Assembly: GCA_001414485.1 (NCBI GenBank)
Contig: LLEY01000091.1
Location: 124,001-188,000 of the forward strand
From: Calycina herbarum
Taxonomy: Eukaryota > Ascomycota > Leotiomycetes > Helotiales > Pezizellaceae
Length of the DNA stretch: 64,000 bases
Reading direction: 5' to 3'
Part shown: piece after piece, positions 35,442-46,813 of the stretch
Layout: every line of letters starts with the position of its first letter
How positions within the stretch are numbered: position 1 is the first letter of the stretch
Notes under the pieces: model-generated
The model's input: only the letters and a program-made list of their open reading frames with translations
Told to the model about the DNA's origin: nothing
The model's database searches: none
Position numbers and translations under genes: made by a program

Positions 35442-36884
35442 TTTAAGTATGGATTTTGGATTGGACTGGTAATTGGGGCTTAAGGGAGTTGGGAAATATA
35501 TTTATTGTTGTTGTTGGGGAACATCCCACTTCCGGTACAGCACGGGCCGCTGAAGTCTGGGGTTGGGATTGGCGGGGTATTTCAAAGGCCGTCACTTACC
35601 GTCCATTTTCTCTCTGATCTCGATTTTTCTTATGGAAGAAGCATAATTTGATGTGGGCTGGCCAATTACTTCCAAATCGTTATGTTGAGGCAGGAACGAC
35701 CCGATGACCTCAGGCTCACCCCTCCTGAAATTCCGAAGAACGATGGATCCCAGAAATCTCAGGCATACCTAGGTAGGCTGGGAAAATTGTGATTCAATTC
35801 CTCAGAACATCACAACTCTCCATGAAAGAGTTTGACTTTCATCACAAGTGTCGCATAACCTGGGAGTAATAAACGTAGTTCGTCCATAGATTTTTTTTCC
35901 TGGACCCGAATGGCTACACTCCTCTTTTATCAGGCAAGAAGTTAACCGAGTCCAAAGCTAGGCCTACTAAATAAACTATATGAAATCCATCTTTGAATTT
36001 ACTATTTGTTTCTTATATTTATTAGATAATTTATTTTATATAGTATAATTAGTATAACTTCATAAAACGTTTTATAAAATTTATATAAAATAGTTTAGCT
36101 AGATTAATAATTATCTGAGACATGTGCGAGGTACGTATAAGCTTAAACTAGTAGTTCTTATTTACCTTCTAAAACCTACCTCAACTATTACGTAGCTTAA
36201 AATATATAAAAAGTCATGAAATTCATATATATTTCAGTTTTAATTCAAACAGTTTATAAAAATAAATCGAGCCTTGAATTCAATTCAAATACTCCTTATT
36301 TCGTGAATTCTCAATGTTTCAAGTTCTTTTGGGAGCCCTATCTAAACCCATTTCTTTGTTTTCTAATACCATTTTTCGACAAGCCCGTTTTAGAGATTCG
36401 GGAAGAAACTCAAGTTGGAAAGCATCTGGAGGAGCGGGCACTAGATTGTTCAACGGAGCATTTCCAAACTATTCAAAGAACTAGAAACTATACTTTACAC
36501 GATGAGGGTATTTTCTCGAGGAGCTTGGGAAAGCCTTGAAGACTACTTTATTTTGTTATTCCATGAAGAACCTCTCCCGAAAACTCTTAATAGTTTCTCA
36601 CGATTCATTTATGCGCTCATGTGTTTATGTATTGATACATTGGTTCTAATTACAAAGGAAGCATCCCACAACGGCCAGGTAAAATGAACACGGGAAACGA
36701 AACGAAACGAAACGAAACGAGTTCCAAGTCCAGCTACTGACCGTACAGTTCTAGTCCTAGATGGACAGCAATGTACCTAATGTCAATTGCAGACATGAGG
36801 TGATCACCAAACCTTTACAAACTGATGTACCTTGTGTGCCCATGAAGCAAGAGCACTCCCAAACAAGTATCGTATCATCACCCA
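35442..36884. other. Intergenic with an AT-rich core
   Basis: No gene supported. 35980-36300 is very AT-rich (TATAAAATTTATATAAAATAG type). A pentamer run (GAAAC)n occurs at about 36693-36720. Confidence 0.5.
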
Positions 36885-39116
36885 TCAAGCATTTCCACCC
36901 TTCTCGGCCTCATCGTTTCCACCCTCATCGTTTCCACGCTTTGCCGCGATCGCCATATCATACAGCCAATCCATCTTTGCTTTCATCTCCTTAGCATCTT
37001 TATCCATCTTTGCCTTCATCTCCTTGATTGAAGACGCATCTCTTTCCCTTGCTTCCTTCTCCATTCTCAACGCCTCTTCCAATCTCGCAATTCTCTTAGC
37101 ACTCTCGTCTGTCTCCAAAGCTTGTCCGTGTGAAGTGCGACTTTGAGAACCCGAACCACGAGATGATTCAATCGTCGCACCCCGTGGAAGAGGACTGGAG
37201 CCCAAATGAGCAGCAGGGATACCATCAATGCGACTCTCGTCCTCCTCAACGTCTTGCTTGATGTATTTCTTCTCCTCTTCATCCGGAGGATCCATGAAAT
37301 CATCCGCAGCATTACCCGTATCAACCTCCATTCCATCATCGTGCTCTGGCTCAAGACCCATATTACCCGCCAACATAGCTAGCGCGTCTGCCTCCCTCTT
37401 AAAGTTGAAGGTCTCGCGAATAGCAACTTTAGTAGCTTTTGCCGTCGCAATAGCAAATTTCATGATGCCGGTTCGAGCCTCAATTTTGTCCTGTGGATCT
37501 AGATCTTCATTAAACTTGTCGACCCGGAGACCTTCTGCACGATCCCAAGAGTCTCTGATGTTGTTGAGATAAGACTCATAATTTTCACGGTTATCACCAT
37601 CATAGCTAGGAGAATCTTCATACGTGATGAAAGCTCCTTTCCTTGATGGGGTCACCTTATCATCGAGAGCGTAATTAATGATCATAGTGATATGGGTCTC
37701 CAATTCAGAGTTGAATGGTTCGAAAGTCAACCAATCATCTCGAACGACTCCGGTAATCGTCTCAATATTATTGAAATGAACCAAGTCTTCCATGAATTGT
37801 GTCTGATCGGTGACAGTCCAGAGACTACGAGACATCAAGTAGATACCAACGTGTCGAACTGCACTCAACATCTCCGGCATTTGCTCTCGAATCGCTCCCG
37901 TAGTGAGGGTTTCGCCGGCCAAGGCAAAGGTTCGTCGGCCAAAATAGAGAATATCCTGAGATGGCGAAAACCAGATTCCACCAGCCTTCTTTCCCTCTGG
38001 AGTTCTGTAGGTTTGGTCGGTTTCGTTATCTTCCTCGTCATCCTCATTTTTGGCGGCTTCGACATAGTCTTTGTCTCCGTCCATGATGGTGATTCCATCT
38101 TTAACTTTGACCTTGCCGTTGGTCTCTCCTTCGCCTTCGTCCATGTCTTCGATTTCAATGGCTGCGTGACTTAAATCCTTTGGAAGGTTCTGGGTGGGGC
38201 GGAATCTGATATAGTGTGAAAGCAGAGACATGCAAACCTTGCGTGATTCGTGGCAGACATGGAATAGAGTAGGGGGACGGCAATTGACTTTGATCACACC
38301 TCTAACGTTGTAAGGCTGGACTGCACGAGGTTCGAGGTCTTCGAAAGCAAGTTCCCAAACAATCTTCCGAACCTCAATAGGCAACTTGTTGAAACTTTGG
38401 TCAAACTCTGTTAGAGTTTGATTGTTGGGAAGACTTGGGGGCTGGTAAACTATCAATGGTTGGTGAAAGAGTCTGGTGAAGCCTTGATCATTGCTTCGGC
38501 AGTGTTTGAGAAGCTTCTTAAGAGAGCTCATCAAGTACAGCTTAAAGCCATTAAAGTCTCGTCTCACTTCCGATTCAGGAAGGCAACGGATCATACTCGT
38601 GACGTATGCACTTGACCAAAGAAGACTCTTAGCATCGTTCAGAGGATTGTAAAGAGATCCAGCGAGCGATTCTGAAGAGGGGACGCAATGCATATCTAGC
38701 CACAGGCATGCTGCGACTAGTGGATCCTTTGCCTTGACTCGAAGAAGCTCAGATAAGACTCCATCATGCCCGTGCACATTCTGCTTCCGAGTTCTCAATC
38801 CTGATTGTTCTTCTTGTTCAAGTTCCTTGAGCCCTGTGACTCGTTTGTAGAGCTCATTATACAACTCGTCGTTGTTCAATCGATTGTATTGTTGAGTTTT
38901 GTCAAACATTCTTGGTGGTTTCGACATGTTCGGTGGATGTTGAATGTCTTTGTCTTTGTTCATGTGAACAGAAATAGGTTCGATACTAGCTTTCTTCCAA
39001 AGAATACAGGCGATGAAGTGATCTTTGTTGTGACAGCAAAGAGTTGCCTCATGTTCCTCTGCCAGTCGTTGCAGCTCCTGGTTTTTGGTTCTGTGAGAGT
39101 TGCCTTGTTCCGCCAT
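36885..39116 (-). CDS. 2EXR-domain protein
   Basis: Single-exon protein of 743 residues. Residues about 241-305 match the fungal 2EXR pattern: SFNKLPIEVRKIVWELAFEDLEPRAV, then PPTLFHVCHESRK. The function of 2EXR proteins is not established; the family is expanded in leotiomycetes. Here it is embedded in a larger protein: an N-terminal helical, charged region (1-200), an acidic insert (about 320-380, DEGEGE and NEDDEEDNETD), a second domain with YFGRRTFALAGETL, and a C-terminal coiled coil (about 665-720, repeats of KEMKAKMD) with a Gly/Asn tail. No signal peptide or membrane helix. The first ATG is used; upstream there is no in-frame extension. Confidence 0.8.
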   Translation of the reverse strand: MAEQGNSHRTKNQELQRLAEEHEATLCCHNKDHFIACILWKKASIEPISVHMNKDKDIQHPPNMSKPPRMFDKTQQYNRLNNDELYNELYKRVTGLKELEQEEQSGLRTRKQNVHGHDGVLSELLRVKAKDPLVAACLWLDMHCVPSSESLAGSLYNPLNDAKSLLWSSAYVTSMIRCLPESEVRRDFNGFKLYLMSSLKKLLKHCRSNDQGFTRLFHQPLIVYQPPSLPNNQTLTEFDQSFNKLPIEVRKIVWELAFEDLEPRAVQPYNVRGVIKVNCRPPTLFHVCHESRKVCMSLLSHYIRFRPTQNLPKDLSHAAIEIEDMDEGEGETNGKVKVKDGITIMDGDKDYVEAAKNEDDEEDNETDQTYRTPEGKKAGGIWFSPSQDILYFGRRTFALAGETLTTGAIREQMPEMLSAVRHVGIYLMSRSLWTVTDQTQFMEDLVHFNNIETITGVVRDDWLTFEPFNSELETHITMIINYALDDKVTPSRKGAFITYEDSPSYDGDNRENYESYLNNIRDSWDRAEGLRVDKFNEDLDPQDKIEARTGIMKFAIATAKATKVAIRETFNFKREADALAMLAGNMGLEPEHDDGMEVDTGNAADDFMDPPDEEEKKYIKQDVEEDESRIDGIPAAHLGSSPLPRGATIESSRGSGSQSRTSHGQALETDESAKRIARLEEALRMEKEARERDASSIKEMKAKMDKDAKEMKAKMDWLYDMAIAAKRGNDEGGNDEAEKGGNA

Positions 39117-41840
39117 GTTGTCGTAGGGAATTGATCTGACAGCGTGGAGGCAGGAAGTACTTGGGCTTCAGCGGGACGGTAATGTGAGGTAAGTTTGGTG
39201 ACGAAGAGGTTTTGTGTGCGGGGCGAAGTGATTATAGGTGATCCGTGCCGAGGACCTATCGTAGCAGTTCAGGTGAATGGTGATCAGTGGTGACCAAATC
39301 GCCAATACTAAGATATCATTAGCCGTTAGCGCATGCAATTAATTAGGAAGAGGTAAAGCGATGTCTGTTCATAATCAGGAAAAGAGGAAATTACAGGAGG
39401 GACATGAAAATCTCCATTCAAACCATTAGGATATATAAGAGATACAACAAGACAGCAGCAGAGGAGAATCAAAAGAATAGGAACTAGACTTGGCTTACAA
39501 CCTGTGTGTATTGTGTACTGTGATGATACCCAAATTGATTTGGGCGATGCAGCGTTTCTGAATATGTTTTGGCTTGCAGTCGCTGGCATGCGGATGGGGG
39601 CTCCACCTGCCGACGCGGGGTACTTGTGTAGTATTGGAAGGCTGTATGGGTCCTGTATTGCAAAACTGGTTAGCAGTCAATCCGTAAATTAATATTCGTC
39701 AAGTAGAATGAGTGCGCGGCTAGGTAGCAGCAAGAGCTTGGTGAAGCTGACACCAACGAAGGATCAGGGAAGGGGTGGGGTGCTTCAGGTCACTTACGAG
39801 TTGACGTGCCGCACAATTCTTGCTACTTCTGCAAGTTTGCTGACACTCTGCGCGAGTTGGGTTACAACTTCTGTATCCAAGGAGGGGTAAGCATCGTGAC
39901 CTCAACTTGGTTTTAAGAGATGTGATGATGGTGTGGAAGAGGAATAAAGGACGCGCGATAGAAACAAGGATAAAATACTGACCAGTCAATGAACTTTTCT
40001 TGACAGTGGTGCAGTTGTGATGAATTGACGGTTTGAAGGGTGTGTTCTGCGAAAGGTGAAGCCGCTCGCAAAATGGGTTCCTAAAGAAGGCTGCCGTCAG
40101 CATCTGGAGGGTTTCGCTAAAGAAAGGGGCACACAAGAACTTACAAGATCAATACAACGTATCAAAAGTCGTATGTTGTTGCGATGATCTCAATGGGTTG
40201 TTGGTACATTTTGGTTGTGTGTTGGGAGGTTGAAAGAGAAAAGAAGTCGTGGGAATGGTCAAGGTATCAAATACTTCGTGGGCCGGTGGCCTGTGGGTGG
40301 GGTCGTCCTAGCCTTAAACCCTTTTAGGGAAGTTAGACGAAGGTGGCGTCCAACCTACCGACCAACAAGGTGGCAGAACACACAAAATGCTGGCTGGTCT
40401 GTGCTACTGCTAGCCTTCTTGTTGCGTGTATCAAGAGGGAAGAATGCAGCGTGAATGTGAAAAATGATGAGAAAATGGACATGTCCAGCTGATGGAGAGG
40501 CATCAGGTCTACATTGCATGTGGCAGTAATTAGGGGCCTCTTGTCCCAATGCGAATAGTTCAACATAAACGGACTAAGACTCTTCTTGAAGTTGGAGGAG
40601 GGTGGTAAAATAGTATATTGCGCATCTCGTTGAATTCTTGTCCAATTTGTGCGACCTCTGATTGTCAAGTAAGTTCATGGAGTCGCCTATTTACTCCCAC
40701 TTGCAATGTTTACCGACAGGAGAGGCGAACAATTGCATGCACGCGGTGCTTCTAAACACATAAGAATCTTAGCTGCGATTGTTAATAGAAACATTCGTAA
40801 TAAACCTTCCTGCTCAGTGATACATATGGAGTAGTGATTCAATATCGCTAAATGTTGTTTATTGAAACTCCAATAGAACCAGATGTCTTATACCATAATG
40901 TCAGAGAATGATAGATGGAGAAGGGAGGAAGACGTAGATGTAGTAGGTGCTTCATGTGAAACTTATCAATAGAGTCATAAAAGATGGGAGTGGACTTCCC
41001 AATTAACTATTCTCTCATTGTGCGTCGTGAACCTCACTACAATGGGATGATAACAACCTGGTTGACTTGTTGGTCAAGTGTAAATACCAAAGCACCTCTT
41101 ATCCCAGTCGAAGCTCTTCTCCTGGATGACTTTTATTTGGTTTTCAATATACTGTAATTCATAAAGTTTCAACGAAAAGGGGCGCAGGAGGAATATGGTG
41201 ACGCAAACGGTGCTTGAGACCATCTCCTACACTTAGACAATTGGGTGCGCAGGTATTGTATTAGCAAAGTCTGCAGCTATCAGACAGTACAATGACAATC
41301 AAGACAATTTCAAGAGCAGAAAATTCTTTGCGCAACAGGTACTGTATAATTAGCAAAGCCAGAGTTATGATATTTACCTAGTTCGCCAGATGTGACCAAC
41401 CCCCAGCTGTAAGAAACGGTGTATTTCTATTTTATTCTCAGCAGACATAAAATTACCTGGTGTGCTGCGACAGATAGACCATATTGGGACACGGAAGAAG
41501 ATAGCCGAGGCTGTGGTGGAAGGTTGGCTTATCACAACCGGCTTCACCAGGTTCTGATGACGGATTGCGCACAAACACTTTAAAATTTTACTTCCACTCC
41601 TCATTATCCACTTCCTCACAGATATTCCTATCTAGTAGGAAGAAGCCATTGAAACCATAAGTCAATTAAGAGCCTGTCAAATACAGCTTTGCCCTAACCT
41701 CAAAGTTGCGCAGGCAGAAAGCGTTACTTGTAGAGGCAAACACCAACAATCATGCAGGTAAACAATATAAACACAAACCCCTCTCTTTAATAGAACAAAG
41801 CCAACAGCAGAAACTTACTCCTTCCATCTAGGAATCCACG
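39117..41840. other. Gene-poor interval
   Basis: Contains one weak spliced candidate (39326-40180, listed separately). The rest, 40200-41840, shows no supported gene. Confidence 0.4.
39326..40180 (-). other. Possible small spliced gene, reading frame unresolved
   Basis: The minus strand shows good splice signals: a donor GTAAGT near 40142, acceptor CTTTAG near 40082, donor GTCAGT near 39983, acceptor near 39895, donor GTAAGT near 39800, and branch-acceptor CTAACCAG near 39667. Two frames stay open across the exons. One is Cys-rich (CNPTRAECQQTCRSSKNC, then FCNTG and SDCKPK) and recalls small secreted proteins. The other is not Cys-rich. No convincing start codon or signal peptide was found. 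It could also be a non-coding transcript. Confidence 0.25.
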
Positions 41841-43426
41841 ATGAACAGCAAACAAGAAGTTAACGCAGCGAACCTATATGCGATGGATTACGAGGCCACG
41901 GATTCGGCGCCAGGTTGTTCAACAGCAATGGATTGTGACACAGCGGATATGCCTGTTGATAATGCAAGTACGATGGACGCTGGGGAAGAGAAGGCAAGTC
42001 TCAATGAGGTCTCTTCAGCAGACGCCAGTGGAGGAGAGCCATGTACGGCAAATACAATCAATCTTGGTGAGTACCTAAAGAGCAAGTGCAGTTGAATAGA
42101 GCAGAGCAACTAATTCAAGCAGGGGAGCCCAGCATAAAGATGGAGGGAATAGCTGAGAAGACGCCGCTTGCAACTGAACCTCGCCTAAATATGACCAGAG
42201 ATCCTCATAAAGACGTGCTTTTGGAATACAAAGAGAATTCCACGCCGAGAATTTATCTTTCGACACCCCCCAAATGACTCCGACCGAGCTTGCTGAAAAG
42301 AACGAGAACTTCCTTGGTAACTGTGTCTATTTTCATATGGATAACCCATTTGTATGTGCCAATTCCGTCCCAATTATATGCTCACATTCTAATTGTGAAA
42401 CAGCACCGCAAGGAGAGTACTGGCGACTACATCATTGTGTATACCCGACCTCTCAAGTCCTCGACGGGCGAGCTTGATGACCCCTACACAAAGGTTTACC
42501 AGCTCGCTTCTGCCGACCGAATCATTAGGGTCAGGGGCGAAGCGTTTCACACCCCTCCGACCTATCATCCTGATACAACACGGAACTGGGGACAAGCAAG
42601 AGTTTCTGTCAATAAGCAGAAGCTTCTGCTCCATTTTGGCGAACTCGTCACCCACAATAACGAGAAGACTTCAATCAAGTGTTCCTCAACAGCAGACCAA
42701 AGTAACTCCGAACCAACTGACTTCCTGGAGCATATCATTCACAAGAGGGTAAATCAGCCACGAATCGAAACATCATTTGGAATGAAGACCACAAGGTCCG
42801 AAGTAGTTGGAAGAGAGATGTATTACGTGAGTGCCCAGTTTTTCCGAGTAAAATGTCTTTGGGTAAATCCTAGAGTTGAGACATTCTCCGTTTTGAAAAT
42901 TACTACAATGGTCCTTGAGACTCTTACTCATGCTACTCCATGAGCATTCCTAAAGAAGTATACTAACTCTGATATTTTGTAGTGGGGCTTCTACTTCATC
43001 GAGATAAAGTTGCCATTTTTCAACACCGAGACGGGCGAGGACGATGAGCAACTCATCATCGGCGCAAAGCTTCCATATGCCGATCACCATCGAGATATCT
43101 CGAACACTGAGTTATTGAAGCAAGACGTGTACTTTCCAGATAGCGACGACAGCTATACGTTCGTGAATGCCGAGCCTAAATCTAAGACGAAGTTGCGAGC
43201 ATTATATCAAGGATCTGGGAAGGAAAATGGCGAGGGCTCATACAAAGGCAAGGGAAAGGAGAAAGATGTTGATATGGGAATTGGGGAGGGTTCGAGTGAA
43301 GCAAAGGGAAAGAAGGGACGGAAATTTGTTTGGCGACCCATGCCAGTAGTGGAAGAGCCACCAAGGAGAAAGAGGGAATCCCTTAAATTGACGGTAGATG
43401 AAGACGGCAATTCCTACATTATTTGA
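41841..43426 (+). CDS. Hypothetical protein, N-terminal structure uncertain
   Basis: A secure C-terminal part has exons 42274-42351, 42404-42826 and 42983-43426 with clean splice sites, encoding about 314 residues from ATG 42274. It contains a folded segment (GDYIIVYTRPLK, YQLASADRIIRVRGEAFHTPP, YFIEIKLPFF) and a basic, Gly/Lys/Glu-rich tail ending RKRESLKLTVDEDGNSYII. Upstream, 41841-42066 plus 42123-42277 also reads as an acidic coding stretch (MDYEATDSAPG) with a good GTGAGT intron, but it ends at a TGA that overlaps the 42274 ATG in another frame. Either the first exon splices directly to a GAG acceptor at 42236, which restores one frame, or the two parts are separate or frameshifted. Family not recognised; a nuclear location is possible from the basic tail. 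Confidence 0.6.
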
Positions 43427-44229
43427 AGAGAGAGAAATGCATACAAGGGTGTGTACTGAATGGGTGACTACTAGAATGCGACTCGGTTCCGAAGTATAAA
43501 CTTGATTTTCACTACGTACTTTCTTTCCTTCATTTATGCCGGCCATTTATGATTTATTTCCCATCAAATGATTTCTAAATGGTGGCATTTCAGTCAGTAA
43601 TCACTAAAAGCTATTTACGCCAGTAAAGGGATTTCATTGATGTGGTTTCTTCATATCAAGACACTAAGACAAAAATGAGTCCAATAATTGTTCAAGTAGA
43701 GCTTGGTAGAGCCTGCACTTTCTCCCACTCTCAAAACTTGCTACAATTCCAATCAGACATCCTCAAAAGACATAGTGTAAATGCATTCTTCTCCCCATAC
43801 ACAAGCCAGACACCAGTGGTAAGTACGGCCTATTCCTCTCCTTCAGCCCCTACCCCGTACCAAAAAGGAAAGCTGTAAGTCAAAACTTAATCCTGGGTCC
43901 TCCGTAGGGGCACTTGAGTCTACCGTATAAATTGGTGAGAAGTGATTATGGGTCTAACCGTAATTGGCTGTGGCACAACTGTGTTTGGAAGCGATGTTTA
44001 AAGAGCAAAAAAAATTACCAACGGCTAGAAAGATGTATACTGGGCACGAAAAAAACTAAAAAAAAAGAAGAGTCAGATTTACGTAAACTTGCTAGAGCCA
44101 AACGGCTATACTGTCATCGGTGCATATGGAAGCTTTCGTCAGACTTGACCCTACTGGGCCTCTACAACTTTCTCTTTTGGTTGCTGTAATTGTTCTTATT
44201 GTTGTATAAGAATATACGCGACGTAAGTA
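43427..44229. other. Intergenic, no gene seen
   Basis: About 800 bp between the hypothetical gene and the transposon. Short ORFs lack signature. Confidence 0.5.
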
Positions 44230-45613
44230 CAGTCGCCGTCAACAGCTATTAAGCGATCCGTGCACCGACCCATAAAAACGCGTCGCGCTCCCCCAACATC
44301 CTAACTTCCTATATAACAAAATGCCACCACAACGTACTTCAAAACGTCCCTCCGATGAGGATCGTCCACCTGGGCAACACCTCTCACCTAATCTACGCGG
44401 GAGAAACGTTGCAAAGAAGCAGGAGGGCAAGCATACAGCCGAGATTGCAAGGGAGCTAAATCTTGATGTTTCCACCGTCAAATACATAATACGAGTCGAC
44501 CACCTACGCCACAACGGAGAGTCCCTACCTACTAAGCCTAGAAACTTAAGCTATACTCCTGCCGACGAACGAACCTTGCTACGCTACGTCCGCCTACACC
44601 CCAAAGAGACCTACGCACAAGTCATTTTGGGTACTGGAGTCACCTGCCAGAAGTCTACCAGCAAGAAGATTCTCAAGAAGCATGGCATCACGAACTGGCG
44701 TTGTAAGCGCCGACCCTTCCTTACACAGAAGCACGCTGAGCAGAGGCTTCGTTGGTGTCTACGGAACCAGCATAGGAACATCGAGGAGTAGGGAATGTTT
44801 ATGTGGAGTGACGAGTGTTCAGTAGAGCGGGGGCGGCGTAAAACCCAGGAGTGGTGTTTTCGTACAACAGCCCAGAAATACGACCCAGAAATGGTTCAGA
44901 CCTATAAAACGGGAAAGAATATGAGCGTCATGGTCTAGGGATGCTTTTGAGACCCTGGGAGAAGTGATTGCTATGTTCTTGATAGAGACTTTGAGTCCAA
45001 GAAGCATGGGTATAGCGCCAACTCGTACCTCGAAGTTCTTAACAACCAGGTACTCCCATGGTACCAAGAACATGACGACCTTGGGTACAAATTCATACAG
45101 GATAATGCCTCTATCCATACTGTCCACAAAGTCCGGGATTGGTTTATAGAACATAACATAGATCGTACTGACTGGCCACCCTACTCCCCGGATCTTAACC
45201 CGATCGAGCATATTTGGTAGATCCTCAAGAAACTCGTCTTTGAGCACTACCCTGGCCTCTCACAGTCTACTAGCAAAGCAGAGGAGGATCTTAAGGCAAT
45301 GGAGGAGGCTATTAAGCATTGTTGGACCCTTATTCCAAAGCATACTTTTGATGCACTGTACCAAAGTATGCCTGATAGAATAGCTGCTTATATCAAGGCA
45401 GGTGGATGGCACACTAAATACTAGCCTCTTACACACTTCTTGTTTCATATATGACTAGTCAGTTTTAAGCTCCTAACCTCGGTGATCATTTTAAGCCTAT
45501 TCTTAGCAAAATTAGCCTAAGGATACTAATGTTATTCATAAAAGTAGTGGTGGGAAGTCTAGTGGGGTGCGGGGTAAAAAGGAGACTCGGTTAATAGCAG
45601 TTGACTAGTACTG
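44230..45613 (+). mobile_element. Tc1/mariner element with TIRs and TA duplication
   Basis: A 1384-bp element flanked by TA on both sides (44228-44229 and 45614-45615). The left end reads CAGTCGCCGTCAACAGCTAT. The right end, reverse-complemented, reads CAGTACTAGTCAACTGCTAT. The imperfect terminal inverted repeat is about 30 bp. The inside is a transposase gene (44321-45424). Structure is complete but the gene is mutated. Confidence 0.9.
44321..45424 (+). pseudogene. Tc1-family transposase with in-frame stops
   Basis: One continuous frame of 368 codons from ATG 44321 to TAG 45422-45424, with four internal stops: TAG 44789-44791, TAG 44936-44938, TGA 44948-44950, TAG 45218-45220. The N-terminal part shows a helix-turn-helix region (AEIARELNLDVSTVKYII). 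The catalytic triad is visible: WSDEC, FIQDNASIHT and WPPYSPDLNPIEHIW, with 34 residues between the second Asp and the Glu, so DD34E as in Tc1. At three or all four stops the family has Trp (VWGCF, HIWW), so each fits one G-to-A change of TGG, as RIP makes. No frameshift is needed. It cannot make full transposase. Confidence 0.92.
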
Positions 45614-46054
45614 TAGGGCCACCACCTCTTTCCCCACCCAAATAAGCCGAGGGTTTGCCAGCCGCATTTATGAAGATGAGGGCGAGGCGATTATCTGCTT
45701 CGCTACCTCCTTCGATGGATGACGGGTCTTGAGGAGCAGTAAGCCTCTACCTATTAAACCGTAACTTGTCACGTAAGGGTCATTGTCAAGTAATTGGGAA
45801 CTTATAGGTTATTGGAGTGGACCCCCCACAAAGACATACGGCAACGCTCTCCATGATACATCTCGTTGTACAAATCGTACCTCAGAATCCCCCTTAAATC
45901 TCCATATAAAATTTTACTGAGGATATATATACCACGATACAATAAATCAGAGTTTACATCACCTCTTCTCCTTAGTCTTTGTTTGAACTACTCAATTCCA
46001 ACCAAGTCCAAAGGTGATGGTCCAATCAGAAAGTTGAAACGATAATAAATATAC

Positions 46055-46192
46055 TTTTGTTGCACATCGCACTTCTTGAGCGCTGCAGCTGTCAAGCGTA
46101 CGTTGACTTGATCCTAGACACTGTTTTGTCGCACGTCGCACTTTTTACCAGCTGCAGCTGTCAAACGTACGTTGAGTTGAGCCTAGATGCTA
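46055..46192. repeat. Two 69-bp direct repeats
   Basis: Units begin TTTTGTTGCACATCGCACTT (46055) and TTTTGTCGCACGTCGCACTT (46124). Both contain GCTGCAGCTGTCAA, CGTACGTTGA and CCTAGA. A partial third copy (ACGTCGCACCTCTTA) follows near 46223. Confidence 0.75.
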
Positions 46193-46660
46193 ATATTGCA
46201 ATTTCCAATCAAGTCCTCCGCAAGTACGTCGCACCTCTTACTAACCACAGTTAGAAAGCGTACTTTCAATAGCTTTTTACCATCATAGGTACCAATCCAA
46301 AATTCGCCGAAGAGATTACAAAACGAGTAGCAAGATCATGCTCAGTGAATGCGTTAAACCCCTAGCTAAATCAGGGACACCCCAAACACCACCCCACAGA
46401 ACTCATATTTCAGGACACATATTTGGCAAGTAGATAAAGTCATAGTGATCAAGCTCGCTGAGCAACATTCCATTCATCGAAACATCATCTAAGGTATCGG
46501 TATCGCTATCAATAGCTAAATCTCCTAGCACATGTATACATTCACTTAATCCAGCAACCCAGTTCATACCATCACTCAAAGAATAAACAAATGCCACCTC
46601 ATCAATCATAATCCAGCTAATGCCCTGCCCATGCAATACTCCACCAACAGCAAACCACTA

Positions 46661-46682
46661 CCCCCCCCCCCCCCCCCCCCCC
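46661..46682. repeat. Poly-C homopolymer, 22 nt
   Basis: An unbroken C run, prone to assembly length error. A comparable run of 15 G is at 11598-11612. Confidence 0.9.
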
Positions 46683-46813
46683 AAAACGCCAAAAGAATGC
46701 TCTATAGCCAAAGCAGCAAAAGAATATAACCAGGGTATTGATTGCCAAATGCCTCTCGCGCACACACATACACACACTCTCTCTTTCTATAAACCACCAC
46801 AAACATGATATAA

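Larger units (their letters stand above)
45614..46813. other. Intergenic with direct repeats and a poly-C run
   Basis: No gene seen. Holds a 69-bp direct repeat (46055-46192), a 22-C homopolymer (46661-46682), and CA/CT-rich simple sequence (about 46760-46790) just beyond the stop codon of the helicase gene. Confidence 0.5.
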
